Position numbers and translations under genes: made by a program. The notes under the pieces are model-generated. The model did no database searches. It was not told the origin of the DNA and worked only from the letters and a program-made list of their open reading frames with translations. From DATKYV01 sp035528275 (GTDB lineage: Bacteria; Acidobacteriota; Terriglobia; UBA7540), in the NCBI GenBank assembly GCA_035528275.1, contig DATKYV010000091.1, positions 1-24,877 on the forward strand: DNA of 24,877 nt, read 5' to 3'. Below are positions 9,405 to 18,114 of the stretch, piece by piece. How positions within the stretch are numbered: position 1 is the first letter of the stretch; each line of letters opens with the position of its first letter.

Positions 9405-10043
9405 TCAGGGCAGCAGCACGATATTCGACGCGGGCTTCGACAATTCCTCCGACTTGAACTGGGTGCGGAGAAAGTCGAGATACGCGCGGCCCTTGGCCCG
9501 GCCATTCGCGCGCGTGGCGCCGAGCTGGGTCAGGAAGATGAGCGCATCACGGACATCTCCGTCTCGGACGCTCGCCGAGTTCATCTGCTGCGCTTCGCTC
9601 TTCTTGTATTCATCAATCGTCGCTTTAAGCTTGTCGTAAAGCTCGCGTTGCAGGCGAAATTCCGGCGGCTTCTCGTAGTAAATGCCGCTCTCCAGAGTCT
9701 TATAAGTCTCCGCCAGCGCCTGGAGCGACGCAAGGACGTCGGAGTCGACGGTCAAACGCTCATCGCGCGCATACAGACAAATGGTGTAGGAAATGGCCAG
9801 CAGCAGTCTTTCGTGGGCCGCCACGAACGACGAGGGGATCTTCGTATCGGCGAAGGGAACCTGTGACCAGTCGACGTCACGCCGTTCGCGGTCGTAGTGG
9901 CGGCTGGCGACGAGGTAAGGACAGTCCGCGGGGCAGTCGATGGTCACCTCGCGCTCCGTGCCGCAGCAGACCGCGCAGATGTCCTTCACTTTGGCGGGAC
10001 AATAGCGTCGCGGCGGCCGTTTCTGGCAAATGGGACAGGCCAA
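9405..10043 (-). CDS. Cys-rich putative zinc-binding protein of unknown function
   Basis: The start chosen is TTG 10043, because AGGAG lies 6 nt upstream and it opens directly on the conserved-looking part, giving 212 aa. The frame continues upstream to about 10208 but without a comparable ribosome site. Eight Cys residues fall in the first 41 positions (C3, C6, C15, C23, C26, C27, C37, C41) in CPIC, ICAVCC and CPADCPYL, suggesting one or two zinc sites. The remainder (about 50-212) is helical, without signal peptide or membrane helices. It resembles uncharacterised proteins that I associate with Acidobacteriota, without a known role. It lies 133 nt upstream of dnaG on the same strand. Confidence 0.65.
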   Translation of the reverse strand: MACPICQKRPPRRYCPAKVKDICAVCCGTEREVTIDCPADCPYLVASRHYDRERRDVDWSQVPFADTKIPSSFVAAHERLLLAISYTICLYARDERLTVDSDVLASLQALAETYKTLESGIYYEKPPEFRLQRELYDKLKATIDEYKKSEAQQMNSASVRDGDVRDALIFLTQLGATRANGRAKGRAYLDFLRTQFKSEELSKPASNIVLLP

Positions 10044-10067
10044 GGACCACTCCTGGTTCTCGCAGAA

Positions 10068-10091
10068 CTCCCGCCCGCTTCCCGGGCGGAG
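10068..10091 (-). other. GC-rich hairpin in the leader of the Cys-rich gene
   Basis: CTCCCGCCCG (10068-10077) pairs with CGGGCGGAG (10083-10091) across a 5-nt loop with one bulged base. It would form in the mRNA about 25 nt before the TTG start and close to its ribosome site. There is no U tract, so terminator use is unlikely. A translation-control role is only a guess. Confidence 0.3.
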
Positions 10092-10244
10092 ACACACAGC
10101 AAGTCGCTCGTCATGAAATCCAAAAATGGCATTATGCCACAATTCGATTTTCTGCATAACGGTCGCCTGATCAGAGAAATCGCTTGACTGTTTTCTTTGT
10201 CTGACCAAAAGTGAAGGATTGCATCGAAGACGGAATTCTCTGCT

Positions 10245-11389
10245 ATGCGGAAGAGCGCAGGTACTTCACACACGGCCGACGTGCTCGTCATCGGCGGCGG
10301 GCTGATTGGATGTTCAATCGCCCTTCGCCTGGCGCAGGCCGGCCTGCGCGTGTGCGTCCTCGACCGTGGCGAACCGGGGGGGAGGCGAGTGCCGCAGCCG
10401 CCGGGATGCTTGCACCGCACGGCGAGACGGTCGAGCCGGACGCTTTCTTTGAATTGTGCGTCGCCAGCCGTGACCTCTATCCGCAGTTCGTCGCCGAGGT
10501 CGAAGACTTGAGCGGGCAATCCGTGGGTTATCGGCGCGACGGCACGCTGCTCGTGTCGCTCGATGAGGAGGGCGAAAAGGAACTCGAGCACGTCCATCAC
10601 ACGCAGCAGCAGGCCGGCTATCAACTGAAGCGCCTTTCCTCTGCCGAGGCCCCGCGCCGGCTCGCGGGTGTCTCTCCTGAGATTCGCGGCGGACTGTTCG
10701 TTCCCGGAGACCACTGGGTCGACAACCAGCGTCTGACCACCGCCGTCATTGCAGCTTGCCGGAAACTCGGTGTGACGCTTTGCGGAGGGCGGCCGGTGAC
10801 CAAACTGCATGTCCGCTCCGGGCGCGTGGAAAGCGTGGAAGCCGGTTACGGCCCGACCGCGGAGCCGGGCTCGAGGTTTTCCGCCGGGCAGGTTGTCCTC
10901 GCCGCGGGGTGCTGGTCGCGAGAATTGGTGACGCTACTCGGCATTGTGCTCCCCATGGAACCCTGTCGCGGGCAGATGTTGGAATTCGACGCGCCGGCGG
11001 AGCTGCCACTCGTCCTGCGATCGGGAATTCACTACCTGGTTCCCCGTTCACCCCAGCGAGTACTGGTTGGAACAACGGCGGAATACGTGGGCTACGAGAA
11101 GGCCGTCACCGGCGAGGGTCTGCGTTCGATTCTCGAGGGGGCCATGCGGTTGTTCCCGGCAATCAGGGATTTCCGCCTGCACCGCGCCTGGGCGGGCCTG
11201 CGGCCCGACACCGCCGACCACTTGCCGATTCTCGGCCGGGGCGAAACCGAGAACCTCACCTTTGCCACCGGGCATTTCCGCAACGGCATCCTTCTGGCTC
11301 CCGTCACCGCGCAACTGATTTCCGAACTGCTACTCGGAAACTCCCCGTCCCGTTCCATCGACGCCTACCGCCCCACGCGGTTCGCTTGA
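10245..11389 (+). pseudogene. thiO: ThiO-like glycine oxidase / D-amino-acid oxidase-type FAD enzyme, frameshifted in a G run
   Basis: ThiO oxidises glycine to iminoglycine for thiazole (thiamine) synthesis. The N-terminal FAD Rossmann motif ADVLVIGGGLIGCSIALRL reads from ATG 10245. After DRGEPGG the frame is lost. The remainder (EASAAAAGMLAPHGE onward) continues one frame over to 11389, with LAAGCWSRELV, LRPDTADHLPILG and the C-terminal ATGHFRNGILLAPVT. Adding one G to the G7 run at 10376-10382 restores a 381-aa protein, close to the usual family length. No other thiamine gene is in the window, so the gene may serve another amine substrate. It is divergent from the Cys-rich gene across about 200 nt. 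Sequence error and phase-variable slippage are both possible. Confidence 0.8.
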
Positions 11390-11497
11390 CAACACCCCGC
11401 CACCGAAAAAATCCACCCGCTACTATCCTTCGCGAGGTAAAATCCACCGCTCAGAATTCAGCTCAGTGGCCATGCCAAACATGCGGAAGGAGACTCT

Positions 11498-14266
11498 ATG
11501 AAGTCCGGAAGAACCGGGATCGGAAGAACAGTGGGCTTGCTCTGCGCGGCCCTCGCTCTCGCAGGTGGACCTCTCCTGCGAGCCGAGGAGCCGGGGACCA
11601 TCGACATCCCTTACACCAAGTTCGTTCTCAAGAACGGACTCACACTCATCGTGCACGAGGACCACAAGGCGCCCATCGTGGCCGTGAACGTCTGGTACCA
11701 CGTCGGCTCCAAGAACGAGAAACCGGGCAAGACGGGCTTCGCCCACCTCTTCGAGCACCTGATGTTCAACGGCAGCGAGCACTTCAACGATGACTACTTC
11801 CAGGTGCTCGAGCGCATCGGCGCCACCGACATGAACGGAACCACCAGCAACGACCGGACCAACTACTTTCAGAACGTTCCCACGACGGCGCTCGACATAG
11901 TTCTCTGGATGGAGTCCGATCGCATGGGCCACCTGCTCGGCGCCCTTGACCAAGCCAAACTCGACGAGCAACGCGGCGTCGTACAGAACGAAAAGCGACA
12001 AGGAGAAAACCAGCCCTACGGGCGAACCTACATCACCATCGCCGAGAACACCTATCCCAAAGGGCATCCCTACTCCTGGTCGGTCATCGGCTCGATGGAG
12101 GACCTGAACGCCGCCTCTCTCGACGACGTGCGCGAATGGTTCAAGGCCTATTACGGCGCCGCTGACACCGTCATCGCCATTGCCGGCGACATCGATCCGG
12201 GGACAGCTCGTCAAAAGGTGGAAAAATACTTCGGCGATATTCCCTCCGGCCCGCCGGTTACCAAGCAGCAAGCGTGGATCGCCCCCATGCGCGGCGAGCA
12301 TCGAGAGATCATGCAGGACCAGGTTCCCCAGTCGCGGATCTACAAGGTCTGGAACGTTCCCCAGTGGGGTTCACCGGACGACACCTACCTGGACCTGGTG
12401 ACGGACGTTCTGGCGAAGGGCAAGACCTCCCGCCTCTACAAGCGGCTCGTCTACGACGACCAGATCGCCACCAATGTCGTATCGCTTATCGATCCCAACG
12501 AAATCGGGGGGCAGGTGCTGATTCAAGCGGACGCGCGACCCGGAGTCGAGCTCTCCGCCGTGGAGAAAGCCCTGGATGAAGAATTGGAGCGCTTCTTGCA
12601 CGAGGGTCCCACCGAAAAAGAGCTCGAGCGTGTCAAGACCCAGAACCGCGCCCAGTTCATCCGTGGGATCGAGCGGATCGGGGGTTTCGGCGGTAAGTCC
12701 GACATCCTGATAGCCAACCAGGTCTTCGGTGGCAGCCCGGACTTGTATAAAGTAACCCGGAAGCGCATCCAGACCGCGACGGTCAAGGACCTTCAGGGCG
12801 CCGCGCAGCGCTGGCTCTCCGACGGCGTTTACATTCTGGAAGTAAATCCCTTCCCCGAGTATTCCACCACACCCTCGGACGTGGACCGCTCGAAAGGGGT
12901 TCCCTCAGCAGGGTCTCCTCCCGAGGCGCGTTTCCCCAAGTTTCAGCGCGCCACGCTCTCCAATGGCCTGAAGATCATCCTCGCCGAACGACCGTCGATT
13001 CCTCAGATCAACTTCGAGCTGCTCGTGGATGCCGGCTACGCGGCCGACCAGTCCGCGGCGGCTGGAACCGCGAGCATGACTTTCGACATGATGGATGAGG
13101 GAACGAGAACCCGCAACGCCCTGCAGATCTCCGAGGAACTCGCCCTGCTAGGCGCCGAACTCTCGACGGGCTCGAACCTGGATATGTCGTCGGTCTCCCT
13201 TTCGGCCTTGAAGGAAACCCTCGACCAATCGCTCGATCTCTTTGTCGACGTGATCCTCCGCCCTTCCTTTCCTGCGGAAGAACTGGAACGGCTGCGCAAG
13301 CAGCGCCTGGCACGGATTCAGCAGGAGAAGGCCCGGCCCATCACCATGGCCTTGCGGGTCTTCCCCGGCCTGCTCTACGGGAAGGGACATGCCTACGGCA
13401 ACCCGCTTACCGGTTCGGGCACCGAGGAAACGGTCAAGAAGATGACCCGCGAGGAACTGGTGAAATTCCACCAGGAGTGGTTCAAGCCCAACCACGCCAC
13501 CCTGGTCGTCGTCGGCGCGACAACCCTCGCCGAGATTCAGCCCAAGCTGGAGAAACTGTTCGCGGACTGGAAGCCGGGCGACGTTCCCTCCAAGAACATC
13601 AGCACCGTGGCACTGCCCGAAAAGCCCAAGGTGTACATCATGGACCGCCCGGGGGCCATCCAGTCGGTGATTCTCGCCGCCCATGTGGCCCCGCCCAAGG
13701 CCAACCCGCAGGAAATCGCCATCGAAACCATGAACACGGTTTTGGGCGCCGACTTCACCTCGCGCATCAACATGAACCTGCGGGAGGACAAGCATTGGTC
13801 GTACGGAGCGCTCACCCTCCTCTGGGACGCGCGCGGACAGCGTCCTTTTCTCGTGTACGCTTCCGTGCAGACCGACAAGACCAAGGAATCGATGAGCGAG
13901 ATCGGGAAGGAGTTGAACGGCATCCTGGGGTCAGTCCCCGTCACCGAGGACGAACTCGCCCGCGCCAAGGCGTCGGAAACGCTGACCCTGCCCGGCCGGT
14001 GGGAAACCATGTCGGCGGTGGGAGACTCCATCGGTGAGATCGTCCGCTTCGGTTTGAGCGACGACTATTTCAACACCTTCTCACAGCGCGTGCGGGCCCT
14101 GGGGCTGAATGACGTCAACGACGCCGCGAAGAAAGTCGTTCACCCGGGGAATCTCGTTTGGGTGGTCGTCGGCGACCGGGAGAAGATCGAGCCGGACATC
14201 CGGGAGTTGAATATCGGCGAGATCAGCCTGATCGACGGGGACGGAAACGTGAAATCCGGGAACTAA
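11498..14266 (+). CDS. Secreted M16 (insulinase/pitrilysin-like) zinc peptidase, two domains
   Basis: The protein is 922 aa. The start is ATG 11498 with AAGGAG 8 nt upstream, followed by a signal peptide (about residues 1-30). The first M16 domain (about 35-260) has the inverted zinc motif HLFEH (83-87) and the third ligand probably at E165 in VVQNEKRQ. The second half (about 485-910) repeats the M16 fold but lacks HxxEH, showing TFDMMDEG in its place; that is usual for the partner domain in tandem M16 proteins. It probably degrades peptides in the periplasm or as part of envelope turnover. It stands alone, 108 nt after thiO, and is followed by a strong hairpin. Confidence 0.92.
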   Translation: MKSGRTGIGRTVGLLCAALALAGGPLLRAEEPGTIDIPYTKFVLKNGLTLIVHEDHKAPIVAVNVWYHVGSKNEKPGKTGFAHLFEHLMFNGSEHFNDDYFQVLERIGATDMNGTTSNDRTNYFQNVPTTALDIVLWMESDRMGHLLGALDQAKLDEQRGVVQNEKRQGENQPYGRTYITIAENTYPKGHPYSWSVIGSMEDLNAASLDDVREWFKAYYGAADTVIAIAGDIDPGTARQKVEKYFGDIPSGPPVTKQQAWIAPMRGEHREIMQDQVPQSRIYKVWNVPQWGSPDDTYLDLVTDVLAKGKTSRLYKRLVYDDQIATNVVSLIDPNEIGGQVLIQADARPGVELSAVEKALDEELERFLHEGPTEKELERVKTQNRAQFIRGIERIGGFGGKSDILIANQVFGGSPDLYKVTRKRIQTATVKDLQGAAQRWLSDGVYILEVNPFPEYSTTPSDVDRSKGVPSAGSPPEARFPKFQRATLSNGLKIILAERPSIPQINFELLVDAGYAADQSAAAGTASMTFDMMDEGTRTRNALQISEELALLGAELSTGSNLDMSSVSLSALKETLDQSLDLFVDVILRPSFPAEELERLRKQRLARIQQEKARPITMALRVFPGLLYGKGHAYGNPLTGSGTEETVKKMTREELVKFHQEWFKPNHATLVVVGATTLAEIQPKLEKLFADWKPGDVPSKNISTVALPEKPKVYIMDRPGAIQSVILAAHVAPPKANPQEIAIETMNTVLGADFTSRINMNLREDKHWSYGALTLLWDARGQRPFLVYASVQTDKTKESMSEIGKELNGILGSVPVTEDELARAKASETLTLPGRWETMSAVGDSIGEIVRFGLSDDYFNTFSQRVRALGLNDVNDAAKKVVHPGNLVWVVVGDREKIEPDIRELNIGEISLIDGDGNVKSGN

Positions 14267-14299
14267 GATCGGGACCGGCCCGCCTCACACCGGCGACAG

Positions 14300-14329
14300 G
14301 GGCTCCGAGCCGACCAAGGCTCGGAGCCC
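14300..14329 (+). terminator. Perfect 12-bp hairpin downstream of the M16 gene
   Basis: GGGCTCCGAGCC (14300-14311) and GGCTCGGAGCCC (14318-14329) pair perfectly around a 6-nt loop (GACCAA), 33 nt after the M16 stop. No U run follows (ACCTTCTCG), so it may act as an mRNA 3' stabiliser or be a dispersed repeat rather than a standard terminator. Confidence 0.45.
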
Positions 14330-14420
14330 ACCTTCTCGATACTCCAGAACTCCTCAACCGGGGCCGCCCCTTACCCTTGCGCCCCGAAGGCTGCGAATTC
14401 CGTCCTCCGGGGCTTTCGTC

Positions 14421-14449
14421 TTGACATGATCGGCATCTTTTGATAGACT
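14421..14449 (+). promoter_or_regulatory. Orphan sigma-70-like promoter inside a non-coding interval
   Basis: TTGACA (14421-14426) and TAGACT (14444-14449) are separated by 17 nt. The interval 14267-14875 has no supported gene. Downstream lie the long-range inverted repeat TTGCCCG/CGGGCAA (14464-14470 and 14510-14516) and further GC-rich self-complementary stretches. A small structured RNA is possible; nothing known was recognised. The rest of the interval is the repeat elements listed below. Confidence 0.4.
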
Positions 14450-14626
14450 ACTATTCTAGCCTATTGCCCGTGAGGGCGTGGCATGCCCCGCCGTTGACCC
14501 CGCCTCGTCCGGGCAAATTAGAATCCAGGGTCCCGGCCGCAAGAACTCCAATCGGGCCGGCAAGTCTAAGGATGTTAAAATGCAAAAACGAAGCCACCAA
14601 GTTATTGAAAACAAAGGGCCGGGCTT

Positions 14627-14684
14627 GGGTTCGTTTGTCAAAACGGACCCCGAACGAACCCATTTTAGGGGCGAACGAACCCAT
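14627..14684. repeat. Repeat element with 21-nt direct repeats and an inverted copy
   Basis: CGAACGAACCCAT occurs at 14651-14663 and 14672-14684, 21 nt apart. GGGTTCGTT at 14627-14635 is the inverse complement of AACGAACCC in both copies, so a stem can form. Short open frames across it (14440-14708, two frames) have no protein resemblance, and I treat them as an intergenic repeat rather than genes. Confidence 0.5.
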
Positions 14685-14695
14685 CTACAGGGGAT

Positions 14696-14723
14696 AGGTT
14701 ACAGGTGACAGGGGACAAGGGGA
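14696..14723. repeat. Third 7-nt array (4 units)
   Basis: Four 7-nt units run AGGTTAC, AGGTGAC, AGGGGAC and AAGGGGA. Sequence is unlike the arrays near dnaG but the 7-nt spacing is the same. It lies 49 nt before a longer 7-nt array. Confidence 0.6.
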
Positions 14724-14772
14724 TCCGTCGGCTGACGGATTACACAGGACAGCGGAAGTTAGCGATTCTCAG

Positions 14773-14849
14773 ATTTCGAATTTCGATTTTCGACGTTCCA
14801 GTTTCGATCTTCGAATTCCCACTTTCGATTTTCGAATTTCGAGTTTCGT
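14773..14849. repeat. Fourth 7-nt array, TTTCGA-type (11 units)
   Basis: Eleven consecutive 7-nt units share the pattern NTTTCGA: ATTTCGA, ATTTCGA, TTTTCGA, CGTTCCA, GTTTCGA, TCTTCGA, ATTCCCA, CTTTCGA, TTTTCGA, ATTTCGA and GTTTCGT. It lies 26 nt beyond the stop of the GGDEF/HD-GYP gene. An open frame through it is a product of the repeat and is not considered coding. Confidence 0.8.
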
Positions 14850-14875
14850 GTGCTGCGGGAGAGAGGCGGCGAGGA

Positions 14876-17770
14876 TCAGTTGGCCGTCTTGCGCGCTTCT
14901 GATCGCGGGTCGCCGGTTTCGGCGAGCGAGTTGAAGAAGGCGTCCACCAGCTTAGCGTCGAGGTGGCCGCCGCGCGCCAGCCGGAGTTCTTCGAGCACTT
15001 CCTCCACCGGCTGGGCCTTCTTGTAAACGCGGTCGGAAATCATCGTGTCAAAGCAGTCGGCGATGGTCAGGATGCGCGCCCCGATGGGAATGTCTTCGCC
15101 CTTCAATCCGTCCGGGTAACCCTTGCCGTCCCAGCGCTCGTGGTGGTGGCGGACCATCTCGCGGATCCGCTCGATGGCTTTGACCTTGAGCGGCTCAAGG
15201 ATTTTCGCTCCCAGCGGCGCATGGCTCTTCATGATTTCGAATTCTTCCGGCGTCAGGCGCGCGGGCTTGTTGAGGAGGCTTTCCGGGATGCCGATCTTGC
15301 CGATGTCGTGGAGGATTCCGGCCAGCCGAATCTCCTCCAACTCATCTTCGGACAATCCCACCTTCTTCCCGATCTGCGAGGCGAGTTGCGCCACAGACTG
15401 CGAATGTCCCTGGGTGTAGTGATCCTTGGCGTCGATGGCGAAGGCGAGGGCGGTGACGGTTTCCATGAGTGGCAGCGAGGGCCTCATGGGGTCCTGCGTG
15501 ACTTGGCGAAATTGATCGAGGTACTGGTTGAAAGCGTCGGGACCGGTGGAGAAGAGCCGCTTGACGGCCACACCCAGGTAGGCCTGGAGCAGTTGCTGTT
15601 CGCGGAGGGATGCGGCGCCGCCGTTGGCCATCGCCACCCGAACGTTGTTGCCGTTTTCGTGTTTCGCCAGGTACATGCCGCAGTCGGCGACGCGCAGGAT
15701 ATCGTCCGGCGTGGCCCCGTGATGAGGGAAAGTTCCGATGCCGAAACTGGCGGTTACCGCGTGGCTTGCCAAATATGGGTTCGACTGGAGTTTGATACGC
15801 AAGCGCTCGGCGAGGCTCATCGCCTGGTCGGTGGTGCAATCCGGAAGCAGAATCGCGAATTCATCTCCGCCGTATCGCGCCACGAGATTGGACTGACGTG
15901 AACGGTCCCCGATCACCTGGGCCACGGTGTTCAGCACCTTGTCACCCTCCAGGTGGCCCGCACGGTCATTGACGGATTTGAACCCATCCAGATCCATCAT
16001 GATGAGCGAAAACGGGCGCCGCGAACGTGGGGCGCGCCGCCATTCCGCTTCCAGCGCTTCCATAAAATACCGGTGCGTCTTCAGCCCCGTCAGGCCGTCG
16101 GTGATGGCCTGCTCCTGGGCCTCCTGATAGGCCCGGGCGTTGTGAAGCGCCACGCCCACCTGGTCCGCGAGAGTTCCGAGGGTGAGAACGTCCTGCTGCG
16201 AGAAACTGTGGGGCTTCAAGCTTTCGATGGTCAGGACACCCAGGGTTTCGTCGCGGTATTTCAATGGCAAGCTCAGGGCGGAGCGAACACCCTGATGGAT
16301 GGGGGCATATCGCTCGTCGTTTTCCACATCATTGGAAAGTACGGCCTCGCCGCTTTCGGCCGCGACGCCGGGCAGTCCCTCCCCCAGCTCAAACCGCCGG
16401 CCGAGGATCATCGACCTGTAGCCTTCCTGAGCTTCCACGACCAACTCGTTCTTCTCGCGGTCCAACGTCTGAATACGGATCAGATCGTAGCCAAAAGCGG
16501 CCTTGATCTCGGCGCAGGCGGTGGTGAGCAATTCCTTCGGCTCAAGGACGGCGGCGGCCCTCCGCCCCAGATCATTCAGCAAGGCCAAGTGTCGGGCGCG
16601 GCGCTGTTCCCTCTGGAAGAGGCGAGCGTTCTCGATGGCCACGGCCACTTCGCCGGCGCAAACTTGAAGCAACTGGAAGTCCCTGTCATCCAGCGAATCT
16701 TCGCGCTCGAAGTCGGCCACCGCCAGGACTCCCATGGTGCCGTCCGAGAAGTGAATCGGCACTCCGCACCAGGTCCGAATGCGGGGATCGATCGAGGTGA
16801 TCCCCAGTTGCCGGGCCGCATCCAAAAAGCCCCGGGCGATCATCAGAGGAGCTTGGGTGCGCAGGACGTGGTCGGAAAGCCCGTCGACGACGAGTTTGCC
16901 CTTTGTGTCGTCCGGTGCGTCGCCATTCTCGGGCGCCTCCAGGGCTTCCAGCGGGCCTCCCGGGGATTCCTGCAGAGCCAGGAAGAATTTCACCGGGCCC
17001 AGCCAACCTTTGAGTTCTCGCTGCAGGAGCTGGACCTGCGTCTTCGGATCAACCACAGAGCCCAGCACGTCACCGATATGGTGCAGGATTTTCAATTCTT
17101 CATGGTGGCGCTCCGCCGCCTTTTGCAGAAGGCGGTTTTCGAGAGCCACCGAAACCTGATTTCCGATGGCGAGCATCAACCGAAGCTCGCCGGGGCGGAA
17201 AGCCCTCAACTGCCGGCTCCCCACGATCAGCACCCCGTAAGATCTCTCTTTGGTCTGCAGGCTGACGACGAGGAGCGTCCGCAAACCCTCCGAGGTGAAG
17301 ACTTCACGGAACTCCTGAAAGAGCGGATCGCGGTGCCAAGCCGCCATCAGGTCCGGCCGGAGCAGATCGGCGAAGACCATGACAGTGCCCCAGCGCTCGC
17401 CGGCGGCCATGAGATAGTTATACAGGGGACCGTCCTGAAGGCGGGCGAGCGCGCGGTCAGGCAGGCCGTTGGCCGTGGAGTAGCTCACGCCATCGGGCCC
17501 TTCGACGCGAATCATCATACAGCCGTCGCTCACCCCAAGGGCCTGGAGAGTCCCGTCCAGGGTCCGGTCGACCATCTGCTTGGGGTCCGCGGCTTCGGAA
17601 AGAGTGCTGGTGAGAAGTTGCAGATTCGAGAAGCGCAGGAGTTCCGCTTCGCTTCGCTTGCGCTCGGACCGCTCGTGGAACCGGCGCTGGAGGATCAGCG
17701 CGACAATGAAGACCGTGAAGATAACAGGAAGTGTGAGGGCCGAAGACAACCAGTCCAGGAATGTCCCCAT
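14876..17770 (-). CDS. Membrane-anchored GAF-GAF-GAF-GGDEF-HD-GYP protein, cyclic-di-GMP turnover
   Basis: The protein is 964 aa. A single N-terminal helix (about 12-28) anchors it with its body in the cytoplasm. Three GAF sensor domains follow, at about 60-210, 235-380 and 405-545. The GGDEF diguanylate cyclase domain (about 553-712) keeps the active motif GGDEF (634-638). Its product-inhibition site is degenerate: RQSN stands where RxxD is expected. The HD-GYP phosphodiesterase domain (about 770-950) has HDIGKIGIPE (821-830) and HHERWDGKGYP (876-886). Both enzymatic halves therefore look intact, so it may make or break c-di-GMP depending on GAF ligands. It is monocistronic, with a promoter at 17953-17981 and a hairpin leader. 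Confidence 0.93.
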   Translation of the reverse strand: MGTFLDWLSSALTLPVIFTVFIVALILQRRFHERSERKRSEAELLRFSNLQLLTSTLSEAADPKQMVDRTLDGTLQALGVSDGCMMIRVEGPDGVSYSTANGLPDRALARLQDGPLYNYLMAAGERWGTVMVFADLLRPDLMAAWHRDPLFQEFREVFTSEGLRTLLVVSLQTKERSYGVLIVGSRQLRAFRPGELRLMLAIGNQVSVALENRLLQKAAERHHEELKILHHIGDVLGSVVDPKTQVQLLQRELKGWLGPVKFFLALQESPGGPLEALEAPENGDAPDDTKGKLVVDGLSDHVLRTQAPLMIARGFLDAARQLGITSIDPRIRTWCGVPIHFSDGTMGVLAVADFEREDSLDDRDFQLLQVCAGEVAVAIENARLFQREQRRARHLALLNDLGRRAAAVLEPKELLTTACAEIKAAFGYDLIRIQTLDREKNELVVEAQEGYRSMILGRRFELGEGLPGVAAESGEAVLSNDVENDERYAPIHQGVRSALSLPLKYRDETLGVLTIESLKPHSFSQQDVLTLGTLADQVGVALHNARAYQEAQEQAITDGLTGLKTHRYFMEALEAEWRRAPRSRRPFSLIMMDLDGFKSVNDRAGHLEGDKVLNTVAQVIGDRSRQSNLVARYGGDEFAILLPDCTTDQAMSLAERLRIKLQSNPYLASHAVTASFGIGTFPHHGATPDDILRVADCGMYLAKHENGNNVRVAMANGGAASLREQQLLQAYLGVAVKRLFSTGPDAFNQYLDQFRQVTQDPMRPSLPLMETVTALAFAIDAKDHYTQGHSQSVAQLASQIGKKVGLSEDELEEIRLAGILHDIGKIGIPESLLNKPARLTPEEFEIMKSHAPLGAKILEPLKVKAIERIREMVRHHHERWDGKGYPDGLKGEDIPIGARILTIADCFDTMISDRVYKKAQPVEEVLEELRLARGGHLDAKLVDAFFNSLAETGDPRSEARKTAN

Positions 17771-17802
17771 CTCAGGCGTTCTCCAGACAGGAGCAAATTA
17801 CA

Positions 17803-17825
17803 GAAAGAACCAACTTCGTTCTTTC
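17803..17825 (-). other. Leader hairpin of the GGDEF/HD-GYP mRNA
   Basis: GAAAGAAC (17803-17810) and GTTCTTTC (17818-17825) are perfect complements around a 7-nt loop. The short palindrome CGCAAATTGCG follows at 17826-17836. Both lie in the 5' leader, between the candidate promoter and the start at 17770. A regulatory role is possible but unproven. Confidence 0.4.
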
Positions 17826-17952
17826 CGCAAATTGCGGCTTTCTACCCTTCGCCTGGCGCTGATCGATGGGTGCAAGAATATAGACTTTCAAGCTTAAGCA
17901 TCGCGGGCCGTGCCCTCCGCTGAACCCGCAAGCTCTGTGCAACTACGGGGGG

Positions 17953-17981
17953 AATATACAGGAAGTGCCCAGGTGCGTCAA
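17953..17981 (-). promoter_or_regulatory. Sigma-70-type promoter of the GGDEF/HD-GYP gene
   Basis: On the minus strand TTGACG (17976-17981) is followed after 17 nt by TATATT (17953-17958); each box matches consensus at five of six positions. Transcription would start near 17946, giving a leader of about 176 nt with the hairpin above. Confidence 0.6.
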
Positions 17982-18067
17982 GCCACTCTTATAAATAATG
18001 TTTTGGGGAGCAACAGAGAGGCTTGGCGCAGTTTGGAATCCGCGGGAATCACTGTCGGGGAGCGGGT

Positions 18068-18114
18068 CCGGCCCCGGGGCTGGTCGAGGGGGTTGGATTA
18101 TCTCCCCGGGCCGG
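18068..18114 (-). terminator. Long GC-rich inverted repeat after the BBP2-like remnant
   Basis: CCGGCCCCGGGG (18068-18079) pairs with CCCCGGGCCGG (18104-18114) with a single bulge and a 24-nt loop. It lies about 85 nt beyond the stop of the minus-strand porin remnant. It lacks a U tract, so the terminator label is tentative. Confidence 0.3.

Noticed and set aside
11386..11426. TTGACA near the thiO stop as a promoter for the M16 gene
   Set aside because: No -10-like box lies 16-18 nt downstream; the nearest, TACTAT, is 29 nt away.
14440..14708. Two overlapping short open frames in the M16 to HD-GYP gap
   Set aside because: They cross direct and inverted repeats, show no protein resemblance and differ in frame over the same repeat.
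15953..17923. Plus-strand open frame of 656 aa across the GGDEF/HD-GYP gene
   Set aside because: It is antisense to a gene with intact GAF, GGDEF and HD-GYP motifs; its translation shows no domain.
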